This document shows, one piece after another, positions 9,151-18,311 of a stretch of 64,000 nt of DNA. Source of the DNA: Pseudomonas paraversuta (GTDB lineage: Bacteria; Pseudomonadota; Gammaproteobacteria; Pseudomonadales; Pseudomonadaceae). Where the stretch lies: NCBI RefSeq assembly GCF_904063065.1, contig NZ_CAJFCL010000007.1, positions 1 through 64,000 of the forward strand, in the 5' to 3' direction. A model generated the notes under the pieces. The model was not told the origin of the DNA. It saw only the letters and a program-made list of their open reading frames with translations, and did not search any database. Position 1 is the first letter of the stretch. Each line of letters opens with the position of its first letter. The position numbers were made by a program, and so were the translations under genes.

Positions 9151-10530
9151 ATGATTAAAGATCCTTTTGCACGACTCAACCTCGACCGAGAAGTCCTGAC
9201 TGTCAGCCAGCTCAATGGCCGGGCGCGGGTCTTGCTCGAAGACGTGTTCAGCAACATCTGGGTAGAGGGCGAAATCTCCAACCTCGCCCGCCCGGCCTCC
9301 GGCCATGTTTACTTCACCCTCAAAGACAGCGGCGCCCAAGTGCGCTGTGCACTGTTTCGCAATAACGCAGCCCGGGTGCGCCAGGCACTCAAGGATGGCC
9401 TGGCAGTAAAGGTGCGCGGCAAGGTTTCGCTGTTTGAAGGCCGCGGTGATTACCAGTTGATTCTCGATACGGTTGAGCCGGCTGGCGATGGCGCGCTGCG
9501 ACTGGCCTTCGATGCTCTGAAAGAAAAACTCGGCGCCGAAGGCCTGTTCAGTGCCGAGCGCAAGGTGCCCTTGCCGGCTCATCCGCAACGGATCGGAATT
9601 ATCAGCTCACCTACCGGAGCGGTGATTCGCGACATCATCAGCGTGTTCCGCCGCCGCGCGCCGCAAGTTGAGCTGACCCTGATTCCCACCGCGGTACAGG
9701 GCCGAGAAGCCACGGCGCAAATTGTCCGGGCACTCAAGTTAGCCGATGCCCGGGGGTTCGACGCGCTGATCCTGGCCCGTGGCGGCGGCTCGCTGGAAGA
9801 CCTGTGGTGTTTTAACGAAGAAGCCGTGGCCCGCGCCGTGGATGCCTGCGTCACCCCTATCGTCAGTGCGATCGGGCACGAAACCGATGTTTCGATCAGC
9901 GACTTTGTCGCCGACGTGCGCGCGCCAACGCCATCGGCTGCCGCGGAGTTGCTGGCCCCGGACTCCAGCGACCTGCAACGGCGTATCGACAGCCTGCATC
10001 GACGTCTGGTGATGCGTATCCGCGACCGCTTGATGCGTGACCGCCTGCGCCTGGATGGTCTGGCCCGCCGCCTGCGCCACCCGGGCGAGCGGCTGCGCCA
10101 GCAGGCCCAGCGCCTGGATGACCTGGACATGCGCATGCGCCGCGCCTTTGAGCGCAGCCTCAATACCCGTCGCGAACGCTTGATCCGGCTCGAAACGCGG
10201 CTGGCAGCGCAGCATCCGGGCCGGCAACTGGCCCTGTTGCGCCAGCGCCTGGACAGCCTGGCCGAGCGCTTGCAACGGGCCATGGGTGAAGGCCTCAAAA
10301 GCCGGCGCCTGCAACTGCAAAGCCAGATCCAGACCTTGCATGTGGTGAGCCCGCTGGCCACCCTGGGCCGGGGTTACAGCATCTTGCTGGATGAACGCGG
10401 CAACGCCATCCGCAGCGCCACACAAACCCGTCCCGGCCAGCGCTTGCAGGCCAGGCTGGGCGAAGGCCAGTTGCTTGTACGCGTGGAGGACAACCACCTC
10501 ACGCCTGTCACCCTTTCATTACTGGATTGA
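9151..10530 (+). CDS. xseA: Exodeoxyribonuclease VII large subunit
   Basis: XseA with XseB degrades single-stranded DNA in both directions. The 459-aa product has an N-terminal OB-fold (VSQLNGRARVLLEDVFSNIWVEGEISNL), the catalytic segment with PQRIGIISSPTGAVIRDII and ILARGGGSLEDLWCFNEE through GHETDVSISDFVADVRAPTPSAAAE, and a long Arg/Leu-rich coiled coil (about 285-400). Start MIKDPFARLNL is chosen from the family N-terminus; two ATGs 9 and 12 bases upstream are alternatives. The M23 peptidase gene begins 3 bases after the stop. xseB is not in this window. Confidence 0.97.
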   Translation: MIKDPFARLNLDREVLTVSQLNGRARVLLEDVFSNIWVEGEISNLARPASGHVYFTLKDSGAQVRCALFRNNAARVRQALKDGLAVKVRGKVSLFEGRGDYQLILDTVEPAGDGALRLAFDALKEKLGAEGLFSAERKVPLPAHPQRIGIISSPTGAVIRDIISVFRRRAPQVELTLIPTAVQGREATAQIVRALKLADARGFDALILARGGGSLEDLWCFNEEAVARAVDACVTPIVSAIGHETDVSISDFVADVRAPTPSAAAELLAPDSSDLQRRIDSLHRRLVMRIRDRLMRDRLRLDGLARRLRHPGERLRQQAQRLDDLDMRMRRAFERSLNTRRERLIRLETRLAAQHPGRQLALLRQRLDSLAERLQRAMGEGLKSRRLQLQSQIQTLHVVSPLATLGRGYSILLDERGNAIRSATQTRPGQRLQARLGEGQLLVRVEDNHLTPVTLSLLD

Positions 10531-10533
10531 TCG

Positions 10534-11358
10534 ATGCCGCGTTTTCTCTCTGCACTATTGCTGCTGTGTCTGACCTGTAACGCTCACGCAGCCGACAGCT
10601 ACATCACCCGCTTGCTGAACAAGCCGGTACCGGGCGGAGTTGCCGTCATTGAACTGGGCACCGGCGCCCAGCCCCCCAAAGCCAGCTATCAAGGCAAGCC
10701 GGTGCTGGTGGTCAAGGAGCAAGACACATGGCGAGCGATCGTCGGTATCCCCTTGACCGTAAAGCCCGGCCCCCAGCAGATCAGCTCCGCCGGACGTGAC
10801 CTGAGTTTCACGGTCGGCAGCAAGAAATACCCTGAACAGCGCATTACCCTGAAGAACAAGCGCCAGGTCAATCCGAACCCGGATGACATCAAGCGTATCG
10901 ACAACGAACTGGCAGTGCAGCTCAAGGCGTACCGCACGTTCAGCCCCAATACGCCGAGCAACCTGTTGCTGGACAAACCGGTCAACGGGCCGCTGTCGAG
11001 CAAGTTCGGCGTGCGTCGCTTCTTCAACGGCGAAGAACGCAATCCCCATGCGGGACTGGACTTCGCTGTGCCCGCGGGCACCCCGATCAAGACCCCTGCC
11101 GCTGGCAAAGTGATTCTGATCGGCAATTACTTCTTCAACGGCAACACCGTCTTTGTTGACCATGGCCAGGGGTTTATCAGCATGTTCTGCCATATGTCGA
11201 AGATCGACACCAAGGTGGGCCAGCAATTGGCACGGGGTGATGTGGTGGGCAAAGTGGGCTCGACCGGACGTGCTACCGGTCCGCACATGCACTGGAATGT
11301 CAGCCTGAACGATGCCCGGGTCGATCCGGCGATTTTCATTGGTGCGTTCCAACCCTGA
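10534..11358 (+). CDS. M23-family (LytM) cell-wall peptidase, exported
   Basis: The 274-aa protein begins with a signal peptide (MPRFLSALLLLCLTCNAHA) and is therefore periplasmic. The N-terminal half is an all-beta region. The C-terminal peptidase domain has the LytM zinc and catalytic pattern: RNPHAGLDFAVPAGTP (H and D), HMSKI, and GPHMHWNV (HxH). Such enzymes cleave peptidoglycan cross-bridges. It follows xseA by 3 bases, so the two are cotranscribed, a pairing common in pseudomonads. All zinc ligands are present, so it is expected to be active rather than an EnvC-type activator. Confidence 0.93.
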   Translation: MPRFLSALLLLCLTCNAHAADSYITRLLNKPVPGGVAVIELGTGAQPPKASYQGKPVLVVKEQDTWRAIVGIPLTVKPGPQQISSAGRDLSFTVGSKKYPEQRITLKNKRQVNPNPDDIKRIDNELAVQLKAYRTFSPNTPSNLLLDKPVNGPLSSKFGVRRFFNGEERNPHAGLDFAVPAGTPIKTPAAGKVILIGNYFFNGNTVFVDHGQGFISMFCHMSKIDTKVGQQLARGDVVGKVGSTGRATGPHMHWNVSLNDARVDPAIFIGAFQP

Positions 11359-11457
11359 TCCGGCCCTTGCAAGAGGCGGCTGCTCGCAGCATCAGACGCC
11401 TTACAGTCGCCAACCCGCGCAATAATAATTACCACAGCGATAAGTAACCGCAATAAA

Positions 11458-11484
11458 TGCTCGAATATTGACCATATTCGAGCA
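11458..11484. promoter_or_regulatory. Perfect 11-bp inverted repeat upstream of leuA
   Basis: TGCTCGAATAT (11458-11468) and ATATTCGAGCA (11474-11484) form a perfect dyad with a 5-base centre, 100 bases downstream of the M23 gene stop. A run of six T follows about 12 bases later. It could be a terminator with a displaced U tract or an operator for the leuA leader region. Confidence 0.45.
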
Positions 11485-11544
11485 GTTCTCTCAATGTTTT
11501 TTCGTCGCTTGCCATCTTCCAGCCCAATGGTTAGGGTTGAAGTC

Positions 11545-11622
11545 ATGAAAACCTCTCACACCCTCATTCTGCTTCGTCAACACCGCAGCCTTTGCCTCGT
11601 CAGCGCACGACTGCAAAGCTAA
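11545..11622 (+). CDS. Putative leucine leader peptide upstream of leuA
   Basis: A 25-codon frame, MKTSHTLILLRQHRSLCLVSA then RLQS, begins at an ATG preceded by TTAGGG and ends 81 bases before leuA. Five of the 25 residues are Leu (L7, L9, L10, L16, L18 and L23 counting all six), with L-I-L-L consecutive, as in amino-acid-sensing leader peptides. A hairpin with TTTGC/GCAAA outer pairs and TCGT/ACGA inner pairs spans about 11590-11617 inside it. Attenuation of leuA by leucyl-tRNA supply is plausible. I did not find a textbook terminator/antiterminator pair by eye. Confidence 0.55.
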   Translation: MKTSHTLILLRQHRSLCLVSARLQS

Positions 11623-11703
11623 TCGCGGTGCCTCGCCCTTGTGCTTTGTATTTCTTCGGCTGGCCGCCTCTTGATAGTCGGCAAGCAAAATAAGGATTGC
11701 CTG

Positions 11704-13383
11704 ATGACCATGCTCAAAGACCCTTCTTCCAAGTACCGCGCCTTCCCGGTCATTGATTTGCCTGACCGTACCTGGCCATCGAAAACCATCACCAGCGCGC
11801 CAATCTGGTGCAGCTCCGACCTGCGCGACGGCAACCAGTCGCTGATCGAGCCGATGGATGCGGTAAAGAAGCTGCGCTTCTGGAAGACCCTGGTCAGTGT
11901 TGGCGTTAAAGAGATTGAGGCTTCGTTCCCGGCCGCATCCCAGACCGACTTCGACTTCGTGCGCAGCTTGATCGAAGACGGCCACATCCCGGACGACACC
12001 ACTATTCAGGTGCTGACCCAGGGCCGTGAAGACTTGATTGCACGCACCTTTGAATCCCTGCGCGGGGCGAAAAAGGCCATCGTTCATTTGTACAACGCGA
12101 CTTGCCCGGCGTTCCGCCGCATCGTGTTCAACCAGGACAAGGAAGGCATCAAAGAGATCGCCGTCAGCGCTGCCAAGCTGTTCGTCAAATATGCCGCTCA
12201 GCAGCCTGAAACCCACTGGACGTTCGAGTACTCGCCCGAAACCTTCAGCGCCACCGAACTGGAGTTCGCCAAGGAAGTCTGTGACGCAGTGATCGAGGTC
12301 TGGAACCCGACGCCCGAGCACAAGATGATCCTCAACTTGCCTGCCACCGTTGAGTGCGCCACTCCGAACATCTATGCCGACCAGATCGAATGGTTCGGCC
12401 GTCATATCAATCGCCGTGACAGCGTGCTGATCAGCCTGCACACCCACAATGACCGCGGCACCGGCGTTGCCGCTACCGAGCTGGGCTTGATGGCCGGGGC
12501 TGATCGGGTTGAAGGCTGCCTGTTCGGCAATGGCGAACGTACCGGTAACGTCGACCTGGTGACTGTGGCCCTGAACATGTACACCCAGGGTCTGAACCCC
12601 GGGCTGGACTTCTCGGACATCGATGGCGTGCGCAAGGTCGTCGAAGAGTGCAACCAGATCCCGGTCCACCCGCGTCACCCCTATGTGGGCGATCTGGTGC
12701 ACACCGCGTTCTCCGGCTCGCACCAGGATGCGATTCGCAAAGGCTTCTCTCAGCAAAAACCGGATGCCTTGTGGGAAGTTCCATACCTGCCGATCGATCC
12801 GGCTGACATTGGCCGCAGCTACGAAGCCGTGATCCGGGTCAACAGCCAGTCAGGCAAAGGCGGTATTGCTTACCTGCTGGAGCAGGAATACGGCATCAGC
12901 TTGCCGCGCCGGATGCAGATCGAGTTCAGCCAGGTGGTTCAGCGCGAAACCGACCGCCTGGGTCTGGAGATGACTGCCCAGCAGATCCACAGCTTGTTGC
13001 ACAGCGAATATCTGCAGGCCAACACCCCTTACGCACTGGTCAGCCACAAGCTGCAGGAAGAGAACGGCCATAGCGCGGTAGAAGTTGAAATCTCTGCCAA
13101 GGGCGCTGGCGAGACCAACCTGCGCTGGAGCGGCAAAGGCAACGGCGCGCTGGAAGCGCTGGTGGCAGGCCTGCCGGTGAAAGCCGAGATCATGGACTAC
13201 AACGAGCACGCTATCGGCGCTGGCACCAATGCCAAGGCAGCGGCCTATATCGAGTTGCGAGTCAATGGTGAGCGTGCCGTGCACGGTGTGGGCATTGATG
13301 AAAACATCACCACCGCCAGCTTTAAGGCCCTGTTCAGCGCCCTGAACCGCTCGCTGAGTGAAGCAGAAGCCAAGGCTGCTTAA
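11704..13383 (+). CDS. leuA: 2-isopropylmalate synthase
   Basis: It condenses acetyl-CoA with 2-oxoisovalerate, the first committed step of leucine synthesis. The 559-aa protein is the longer IPMS type found in pseudomonads: catalytic barrel with [13 protein letters not shown] near residue 40, metal-binding [28 protein letters not shown], and a C-terminal leucine-sensing regulatory domain (about 440-559). The start [14 protein letters not shown] has AAGGATT 5-11 bases upstream; the open frame extends 21 codons further but overlaps the leader. A strong terminator follows the stop, so it is transcribed alone. Confidence 0.97.
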   Translation: MTMLKDPSSKYRAFPVIDLPDRTWPSKTITSAPIWCSSDLRDGNQSLIEPMDAVKKLRFWKTLVSVGVKEIEASFPAASQTDFDFVRSLIEDGHIPDDTTIQVLTQGREDLIARTFESLRGAKKAIVHLYNATCPAFRRIVFNQDKEGIKEIAVSAAKLFVKYAAQQPETHWTFEYSPETFSATELEFAKEVCDAVIEVWNPTPEHKMILNLPATVECATPNIYADQIEWFGRHINRRDSVLISLHTHNDRGTGVAATELGLMAGADRVEGCLFGNGERTGNVDLVTVALNMYTQGLNPGLDFSDIDGVRKVVEECNQIPVHPRHPYVGDLVHTAFSGSHQDAIRKGFSQQKPDALWEVPYLPIDPADIGRSYEAVIRVNSQSGKGGIAYLLEQEYGISLPRRMQIEFSQVVQRETDRLGLEMTAQQIHSLLHSEYLQANTPYALVSHKLQEENGHSAVEVEISAKGAGETNLRWSGKGNGALEALVAGLPVKAEIMDYNEHAIGAGTNAKAAAYIELRVNGERAVHGVGIDENITTASFKALFSALNRSLSEAEAKAA

Positions 13384-13403
13384 AGCCGCCGGCCTGAAAC
13401 GCA

Positions 13404-13440
13404 AAAGCCCCCAAGGTGTAAAAACCTTGGGGGCTTTTTT
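13404..13440 (+). terminator. leuA intrinsic terminator
   Basis: AAAGCCCCCAAGG (13404-13416) and CCTTGGGGGCTTT (13425-13437) form a perfect 13-bp stem with an 8-base loop and a following T run, 20 bases past the leuA stop. Confidence 0.95.
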
Positions 13441-13458
13441 GTGCCGGATGTTCAACCC

Positions 13459-13504
13459 TCTGCAGGCGCGAGCTTTTCAATGCGCAGAGCTCGCTCCTGC
13501 AGGT
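13459..13504. repeat. Degenerate REP-like palindrome
   Basis: CTCTGCAGGCGCGAGC near 13458 faces GAGCTCGCTCCTGCAGGTG at 13487-13505, an inverted pair of the CTGCAGGAGCGAGCT type seen across Pseudomonas intergenic spaces. It sits between the convergent leuA and amidase genes. A related single half occurs near 33323. Confidence 0.55.
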
Positions 13505-13509
13505 GCCGT

Positions 13510-14301
13510 TTAGTGCAGATCGAAGGTATCCGCATCCAGATAGGCCGGGAAGCGCTCGCGGTAGGCCGCCAGCTCACCCGCCGTCAGGCATACCTGAAAT
13601 ACCCCGTCCGCTTCGCCGGCACTGAGCAGCGACTCGCCCTGAAAGTCAAAGACATGACTGTCACCGGTATAAACCATGCCCTTGCCGTCCGTCCCCACCC
13701 GGTTAACCGCTGCCACATAGCACAGGTTCTCGATGGCACGCGCTGGCAGTAACCGGTTCCAGTGCAGCCGTCGCGCACCCGGCCAACTGGCTGTATACAG
13801 CAGCAGATCGGTATCGTGGGGGTCGCAACTCCACACCGGAAAGCGCAGGTCGTAACAAATCAGCGGGCGAACACGCCAGCCCTTCACTTCGAATTGAACC
13901 TGACGCTCACCCGGCGTGAAGTGCTCGTGCTCTCCGGCCATGCGAAACAAGTGACGCTTGTCGTAATGCAGCACCTCGCCATCCGGGCGTGCCCACAACA
14001 GCCGATTGCGATGGCTGCCGTCAGCGGCCCGCACAATCACGCTGCCTGTGACCACCGCATCGAGATCCTTGGCCCGGGCCTGCAACCACTTGCTGGTGGG
14101 ACCGTGCTCGGGCTCCGCCAGGGTTTTGGACTCCATGCTGAAGCCGGTTGTGAACATCTCGGGCAAGACCACCAGGTCTGCCCCCCGCGCCTGTTCGAGC
14201 AACTCGTCAAAGTGCGCAAAATTGGCCTCGCGATCGTGCCAGGCCAATGTGGTCTGCACCAGGGCAACGGTTAAATCGGGTAACCCACTTAGATCACGCA
14301 T
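13510..14301 (-). CDS. Omega-amidase / nitrilase-family hydrolase (YafV type)
   Basis: The 263-aa product is a nitrilase-superfamily hydrolase. The Glu-Lys-Cys triad is visible in LVVLPEMFTTGFSME, YDKRHLFRMAGEH and RPLICYDLRFPVWS. The FTTGFSME and HLFRMAGEH segments fit the YafV branch, which hydrolyses 2-oxoglutaramate or 2-oxosuccinamate. Start MRDLSGLPDLTVALVQ is chosen from the family N-terminus. It overlaps the 3' end of the upstream aminotransferase by 13 bases, so translation is coupled. The pair would remove the keto-amide left after glutamine-dependent transamination, for example in methionine recycling. Confidence 0.9.
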   Translation of the reverse strand: MRDLSGLPDLTVALVQTTLAWHDREANFAHFDELLEQARGADLVVLPEMFTTGFSMESKTLAEPEHGPTSKWLQARAKDLDAVVTGSVIVRAADGSHRNRLLWARPDGEVLHYDKRHLFRMAGEHEHFTPGERQVQFEVKGWRVRPLICYDLRFPVWSCDPHDTDLLLYTASWPGARRLHWNRLLPARAIENLCYVAAVNRVGTDGKGMVYTGDSHVFDFQGESLLSAGEADGVFQVCLTAGELAAYRERFPAYLDADTFDLH

Positions 14302-15437
14302 AGTTTTTCTGCTGCTGCACGCAGCGTCTCCTCGCGTTTGGCAAAACACAGGCGGACCAGACGCTGCCCTGGGGGCGGGGTCTGGTAGAACACCGAAACC
14401 GGAATTGACGCCACCCCGTGTTCACGGGTCAGCCATAGGGCCATGTCGACGTCATTGAGGTCCGGACGAATAAGGGAATAGTCCACCAACTGGAAATAGG
14501 TCCCGGCCACCGGCTTAAAGGTAAAGCGCGACGGGCTTAACAGATCACAAAACAAGTCGCGCTTGGCCTGGTAAAACGCCGGCAGTTCTTCAACATGCTC
14601 GGGGTGGGCCTCCATGAAGTCGGCCAGTGCGTACTGCAAAGGGGTAACTCCGCAGAAGCTGACGTACTGATGGACCTTGCGCAGCTCTGCCGTCAGGGCC
14701 GCTGGCGCCACCACGTAGCCAGTTTTCCAGCCGGTGACGTGATAGGTCTTGCCGAAGGAACTGACAACGAAGGCCCGATGGTACAGCTCGGGATGGGACA
14801 AAACACTGACATGGGGCACGCCATCGAACACCAGATGCTCATACACCTCATCGCTGATGATGTAGATATCGCGGTCCGCAATCAGCGCAGCCAACTGGTC
14901 CAGCTCGGCCCGGCTGATCAAGGCGCCGCTAGGATTATGCGGGCTGTTGAGGATGATCATGCGAGTGCGGGGCGTCAGTGCGTCTTCGAGCTTCTGCCAG
15001 TCGATGGAGAAATCAGCCAGCCCCAGTTGCACATGGACACAACAGCCACCGGCCAGCTCGACCGAAGGCTCGTAGCTGTCGTAGCACGGGTCAAACACAA
15101 TGACCTCGTCACCGGGGTGAATCACCGCCTGAATCGCACAGAAGATGGCCTGGGTGGCACCGGGGGTGATGGTTACCTCGCTGTCGGCATCGACTTGCAC
15201 AGCGTAACTACGGGCAATTTTCGCCGCGACCTGCACCCGCAAGGCAGGCAAGCCGGTCATGGGCGAGTATTGATTGTGGCCACTGGCGATGTGATGTCCC
15301 ACCGCATCGCGCAAGGCTTGCGGGCCATCGAAGTCAGGAAACCCCTGAGACAGGTTGAGCGCGCCGGTTTCAGTCGCGAGCTGCGACATGCGCGTGAAAA
15401 TAGTGGTGCCGACATTCGGCAACTTGCTGGTAATCAT
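14289..15437 (-). CDS. Methionine/glutamine-type aminotransferase (YbdL-like)
   Basis: This 382-aa PLP enzyme is fold-type I aminotransferase class I/II. It begins MITSKLPNVGTTIFTRMSQLA; LNLSQGFPDFDGP matches the YbdL/kynurenine-aminotransferase branch. It has LNSPHNPSGA (Asn), DEVYEHLVFDG (Asp/Tyr), and SSFGKTYHVTGWKTGY with the PLP Lys. YbdL-type enzymes transaminate methionine. The overlapping omega-amidase gene fits a glutamine-to-keto-acid salvage route. Exact substrate specificity is not readable from sequence. Confidence 0.92.
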   Translation of the reverse strand: MITSKLPNVGTTIFTRMSQLATETGALNLSQGFPDFDGPQALRDAVGHHIASGHNQYSPMTGLPALRVQVAAKIARSYAVQVDADSEVTITPGATQAIFCAIQAVIHPGDEVIVFDPCYDSYEPSVELAGGCCVHVQLGLADFSIDWQKLEDALTPRTRMIILNSPHNPSGALISRAELDQLAALIADRDIYIISDEVYEHLVFDGVPHVSVLSHPELYHRAFVVSSFGKTYHVTGWKTGYVVAPAALTAELRKVHQYVSFCGVTPLQYALADFMEAHPEHVEELPAFYQAKRDLFCDLLSPSRFTFKPVAGTYFQLVDYSLIRPDLNDVDMALWLTREHGVASIPVSVFYQTPPPGQRLVRLCFAKREETLRAAAEKLCVI

Positions 15438-15510
15438 GGCCGTTCCCTGTGATGTTCCCGGCTCTGACTACGGCACAGGACCCATCGAGGATAGCCCAAA
15501 CCCCAGACAC

Positions 15511-15540
15511 GAAAAAGGGCCGATCAAGGCCCTTTTTCGC
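15511..15540. terminator. Terminator between aminotransferase and der
   Basis: GAAAAAGGGCC (15511-15521) and GGCCCTTTTTC (15528-15538) form a perfect 11-bp stem with a GATCAA loop. The A and T runs make it usable in both directions. It lies 22 bases past the der stop, so its main role is ending the minus-strand der transcript. Confidence 0.92.
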
Positions 15541-15559
15541 TGCGACAAGAGGTTGCGGA

Positions 15560-17029
15560 TCAGCGCTTGTCTTTGCGCTTCTTCTCGGCTTTCTTGTGGT
15601 GCGACATCATGCGGCGCTTCTTGTTGACCTGACGGTCGGTCAGCGAGTTCTTGTTGGCTTCGTACGGGTTCTCGCCACCTTTGAACTCGATGCGGATCGG
15701 CGTACCGACCAGCTTCAAGACACGACGGTAGGTGTTTTCGAGATAACGGACGTAAGACTTTGGAACCTTCTCGACCTGGTTACCGTGGATCACAATAATC
15801 GGCGGGTTGGCACCACCCAGGTGGGCATAGCGCAACTTGATCCGGCGGTTGTTGACCATCGGCGGCGCGTGCTCGCCAACTGCGTCTTCCAGGATCTGGG
15901 TCAGACGGTTGGTCGGCCAGCGGGTAACCGCTGACTTGAAGGAGTTCTGCACCGACTGGTACAGGTTACCTACGCCCGTGCCGTGCAGCGCCGAGATGAA
16001 GTGGATGTCGGCGAAGTCGACAAAGAACAGGCGACGGGTCAGTTCGACCTTGACGAACTCGCGCTCGCTCGGCGTCATGCCGTCCCACTTGTTGATCGCG
16101 ATGACCAGAGCCCGACCGGCCTCCAGCGCAAAGCCCAACAGGTTGAGGTCGTGGTCGACCACGCCTTCGCGGGCATCCATCACAAAGATCACCACGTTGG
16201 CGTCTTTGATGGCCTGCAGGGTTTTGACCACGGAGAATTTTTCTACTTCTTCGTGGATCTTGCCGCGCTTGCGCACACCCGCGGTGTCGATCAGCGTGTA
16301 CTTCTCGTCGTTACGCTCGAACGGGATGTAGATACTGTCGCGCGTGGTGCCCGGCTCGTCATAAACGATAACCCGGTCTTCACCCAGCATGCGGTTGACC
16401 AGCGTTGATTTACCAACGTTAGGCCGACCGATGATGGCGATCTTGATCCCGTCTTTTTCGCTCGGGCCCGGGATGCGCTTGGCTTCCTGACCTTCAAGAA
16501 CGACTTCGGCTTCGCCTTCTTCTTCCTCTTCCGGATCTTTCGGGAAGTCGCTCAGGGCGATTTCCAGCATCTGGGTGATACCACGACCATGGGCACCGGC
16601 GATCGGAATCGCATGGCCCATACCCAAGGGGGCAAATTCTGCACGCGCCAATTCAGGATCGATGTTGTCGACCTTGTTGGCGACAACATACGAGCGCTTG
16701 TTACGTTTGCGAAGGTGTTCGCCAATCATCTGGTCAGCGGCTGTGAAACCCGCTTTTGCATCTACCAGGAACAGAACGACGTCAGCTTCTTCGATAGCCA
16801 GCAGCGACTGCTCGGCCATCTTTTCGTCCATACCGTGCTCGTCACCGGAGATACCGCCGGTGTCGACCAGAATGTAGGAACGCCCTTGCCACTTGGCCTC
16901 ACCGTATTGGCGATCACGGGTCAGACCGGACAAGTCGCCGACGATGGCGTCGCGAGTCCTGGTCAGGCGGTTGAACAAGGTGGACTTGCCGACGTTAGGT
17001 CGGCCCACCAGGGCGATTACGGGAACCAT
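15560..17029 (-). CDS. der: Ribosome-assembly GTPase Der (EngA)
   Basis: Der is a tandem GTPase needed for 50S ribosomal subunit maturation. The 489-aa protein has two G domains: GRPNVGKST near residue 9 with DTGGISG and NKVD, and a second [14 protein letters not shown] near residue 190 with DTAGVRKRG and NKWD. A KH-like C-terminal domain ends in a Lys/Arg-rich tail. The start [11 protein letters not shown] is the family start; four extra upstream codons are open. An acidic linker (EEEEEGEAE) joins the G domains. It is the last gene of a long minus-strand run, after bamB, with a terminator hairpin in between. Confidence 0.98.
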   Translation of the reverse strand: MVPVIALVGRPNVGKSTLFNRLTRTRDAIVGDLSGLTRDRQYGEAKWQGRSYILVDTGGISGDEHGMDEKMAEQSLLAIEEADVVLFLVDAKAGFTAADQMIGEHLRKRNKRSYVVANKVDNIDPELARAEFAPLGMGHAIPIAGAHGRGITQMLEIALSDFPKDPEEEEEGEAEVVLEGQEAKRIPGPSEKDGIKIAIIGRPNVGKSTLVNRMLGEDRVIVYDEPGTTRDSIYIPFERNDEKYTLIDTAGVRKRGKIHEEVEKFSVVKTLQAIKDANVVIFVMDAREGVVDHDLNLLGFALEAGRALVIAINKWDGMTPSEREFVKVELTRRLFFVDFADIHFISALHGTGVGNLYQSVQNSFKSAVTRWPTNRLTQILEDAVGEHAPPMVNNRRIKLRYAHLGGANPPIIVIHGNQVEKVPKSYVRYLENTYRRVLKLVGTPIRIEFKGGENPYEANKNSLTDRQVNKKRRMMSHHKKAEKKRKDKR

Positions 17030-17065
17030 GCGGCTCTCCACTTCGTTATTTCAGAAAATACAAAA

Positions 17066-17084
17066 GCCGCTGCAAGGCAGCGGC
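17066..17084 (-). terminator. Hairpin between bamB and der
   Basis: GCCGCTGC (17066-17073) and GCAGCGGC (17077-17084) form an 8-bp stem with a 3-base loop. On the minus strand TTTTGTATTTTC follows. It probably ends or attenuates the bamB transcript before der. Confidence 0.7.
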
Positions 17085-17167
17085 CAGAGTTCGGAACAGC
17101 ACAAATGTGCCGCAAGCCTTGCCAGGGCAAGGCTGCCTGAGACCCTAGAGCCTCAAGCATAGACGCC

Positions 17168-18307
17168 TTAGCGAATGGTCAGGGCTTCCAGTTTGCCGCT
17201 GTTACCAAACACGTAAATCATGTCACCGACCACCAGCGGACGCGCCCGAAGACCATCACTGTCTATGCGGGTACGGCCCACGAAACGACCATCGACCTGG
17301 CTTAGCAGGTGCAGATAGCCTTCCATGTCACCGACTGCCACATAGCTGGAGAAGACTTCCGGAGCCGACAATTGACGGCGGGCCAGAGCGTCGTTGCTCC
17401 ATAGTGCAGTGGTCGAACGTTCATCGATGGCTTCAACAGTACCGGACGCCAGACTGACGTAGACGTTACCAAAACCTTGTGCGACACCTGCATAACTGGA
17501 AGCATCACGCTGCCAGAGCACGCGGCCGGATTCCATCTCCAGTGCTGCCATGCGGCCCTGGTAGCTGGCAACATACAGCGTGCCACCGGACAGCAGCAGA
17601 CCACCGTCGATATCGACGATACGCTCGAGTTCCGAACGGCCTTGCGGGATGGCAACACGTTGCTCCCACACCGGCACGCCGTTTCGAGTATCAAGGGCAA
17701 CGATTTTACCGGTCGAAAGACCGGCAATTGCCAGGTGGTTGGTTACCAGCGGTGCACCGGTACCACGCAAGGTCAGAACACCTGGCGTGCTGTCGTAGAT
17801 CCAGCGCTGGTCACCGGTTGAAGCATCCAGACCTACCAGATGGTCGTCCTGGGTTTGCACCACGACGATGTCACCGTTGGTCTGTGGTGGAGCAAGCACT
17901 TCGCTGTTAACACGAGAGCGCCATTTTTCTTCACCCGTGCTGGCGTCTAGGGCTACTACGTCACCTTGCAAGGTACCGAGCATCACCAGGCCATAGCCAA
18001 CACCTACGGCGCCAGAAACAGGCAGTTCGAGGTCTTTCTTCCACTGAACGTCGCCGTTCATGCGGTCCAAGGACATCACTACACCGGTCACGTCAGCCGC
18101 GTAGATGGTATTACCTTCAACAGCCGGAACCAGCATGTTGTAGGTCTTACCCTGACCGTCACCGATCGAGCGATCCCACTGCTTTTGCAGAACGACTTCT
18201 TCTTTGAAGTCAGTCAGCTCGGCTGGCGGAAGTTCTTTTTTGCTGTTGCTGCTGCAACCCGCGGCCAAAATGACCAGAGCCAGCAATGCCGCATGTTTCC
18301 AACGCAT
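17168..18307 (-). CDS. bamB: Outer-membrane assembly lipoprotein BamB
   Basis: BamB is the beta-propeller lipoprotein of the BAM complex that inserts beta-barrel proteins into the outer membrane. The 379-aa product starts MRWKHAALLALVILAAGC, a signal peptide with lipobox LAAG-C. Repeated PQQ-like blades such as ALDASTGEEKWRSR and ALDTRNGVPVWEQ follow to the C-terminus. The chosen start is the ATG before the signal peptide; upstream in-frame codons would overlap yfgM. It lies 4 bases after the yfgM stop, the usual arrangement. Confidence 0.97.
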   Translation of the reverse strand: MRWKHAALLALVILAAGCSSNSKKELPPAELTDFKEEVVLQKQWDRSIGDGQGKTYNMLVPAVEGNTIYAADVTGVVMSLDRMNGDVQWKKDLELPVSGAVGVGYGLVMLGTLQGDVVALDASTGEEKWRSRVNSEVLAPPQTNGDIVVVQTQDDHLVGLDASTGDQRWIYDSTPGVLTLRGTGAPLVTNHLAIAGLSTGKIVALDTRNGVPVWEQRVAIPQGRSELERIVDIDGGLLLSGGTLYVASYQGRMAALEMESGRVLWQRDASSYAGVAQGFGNVYVSLASGTVEAIDERSTTALWSNDALARRQLSAPEVFSSYVAVGDMEGYLHLLSQVDGRFVGRTRIDSDGLRARPLVVGDMIYVFGNSGKLEALTIR

Positions 18308-18311
18308 CACT

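Noticed and set aside
11641..11703. Upstream start of leuA
   Set aside because: The frame extends 21 codons further, but the family N-terminus and the AAGGA signal favour the start at 11704.
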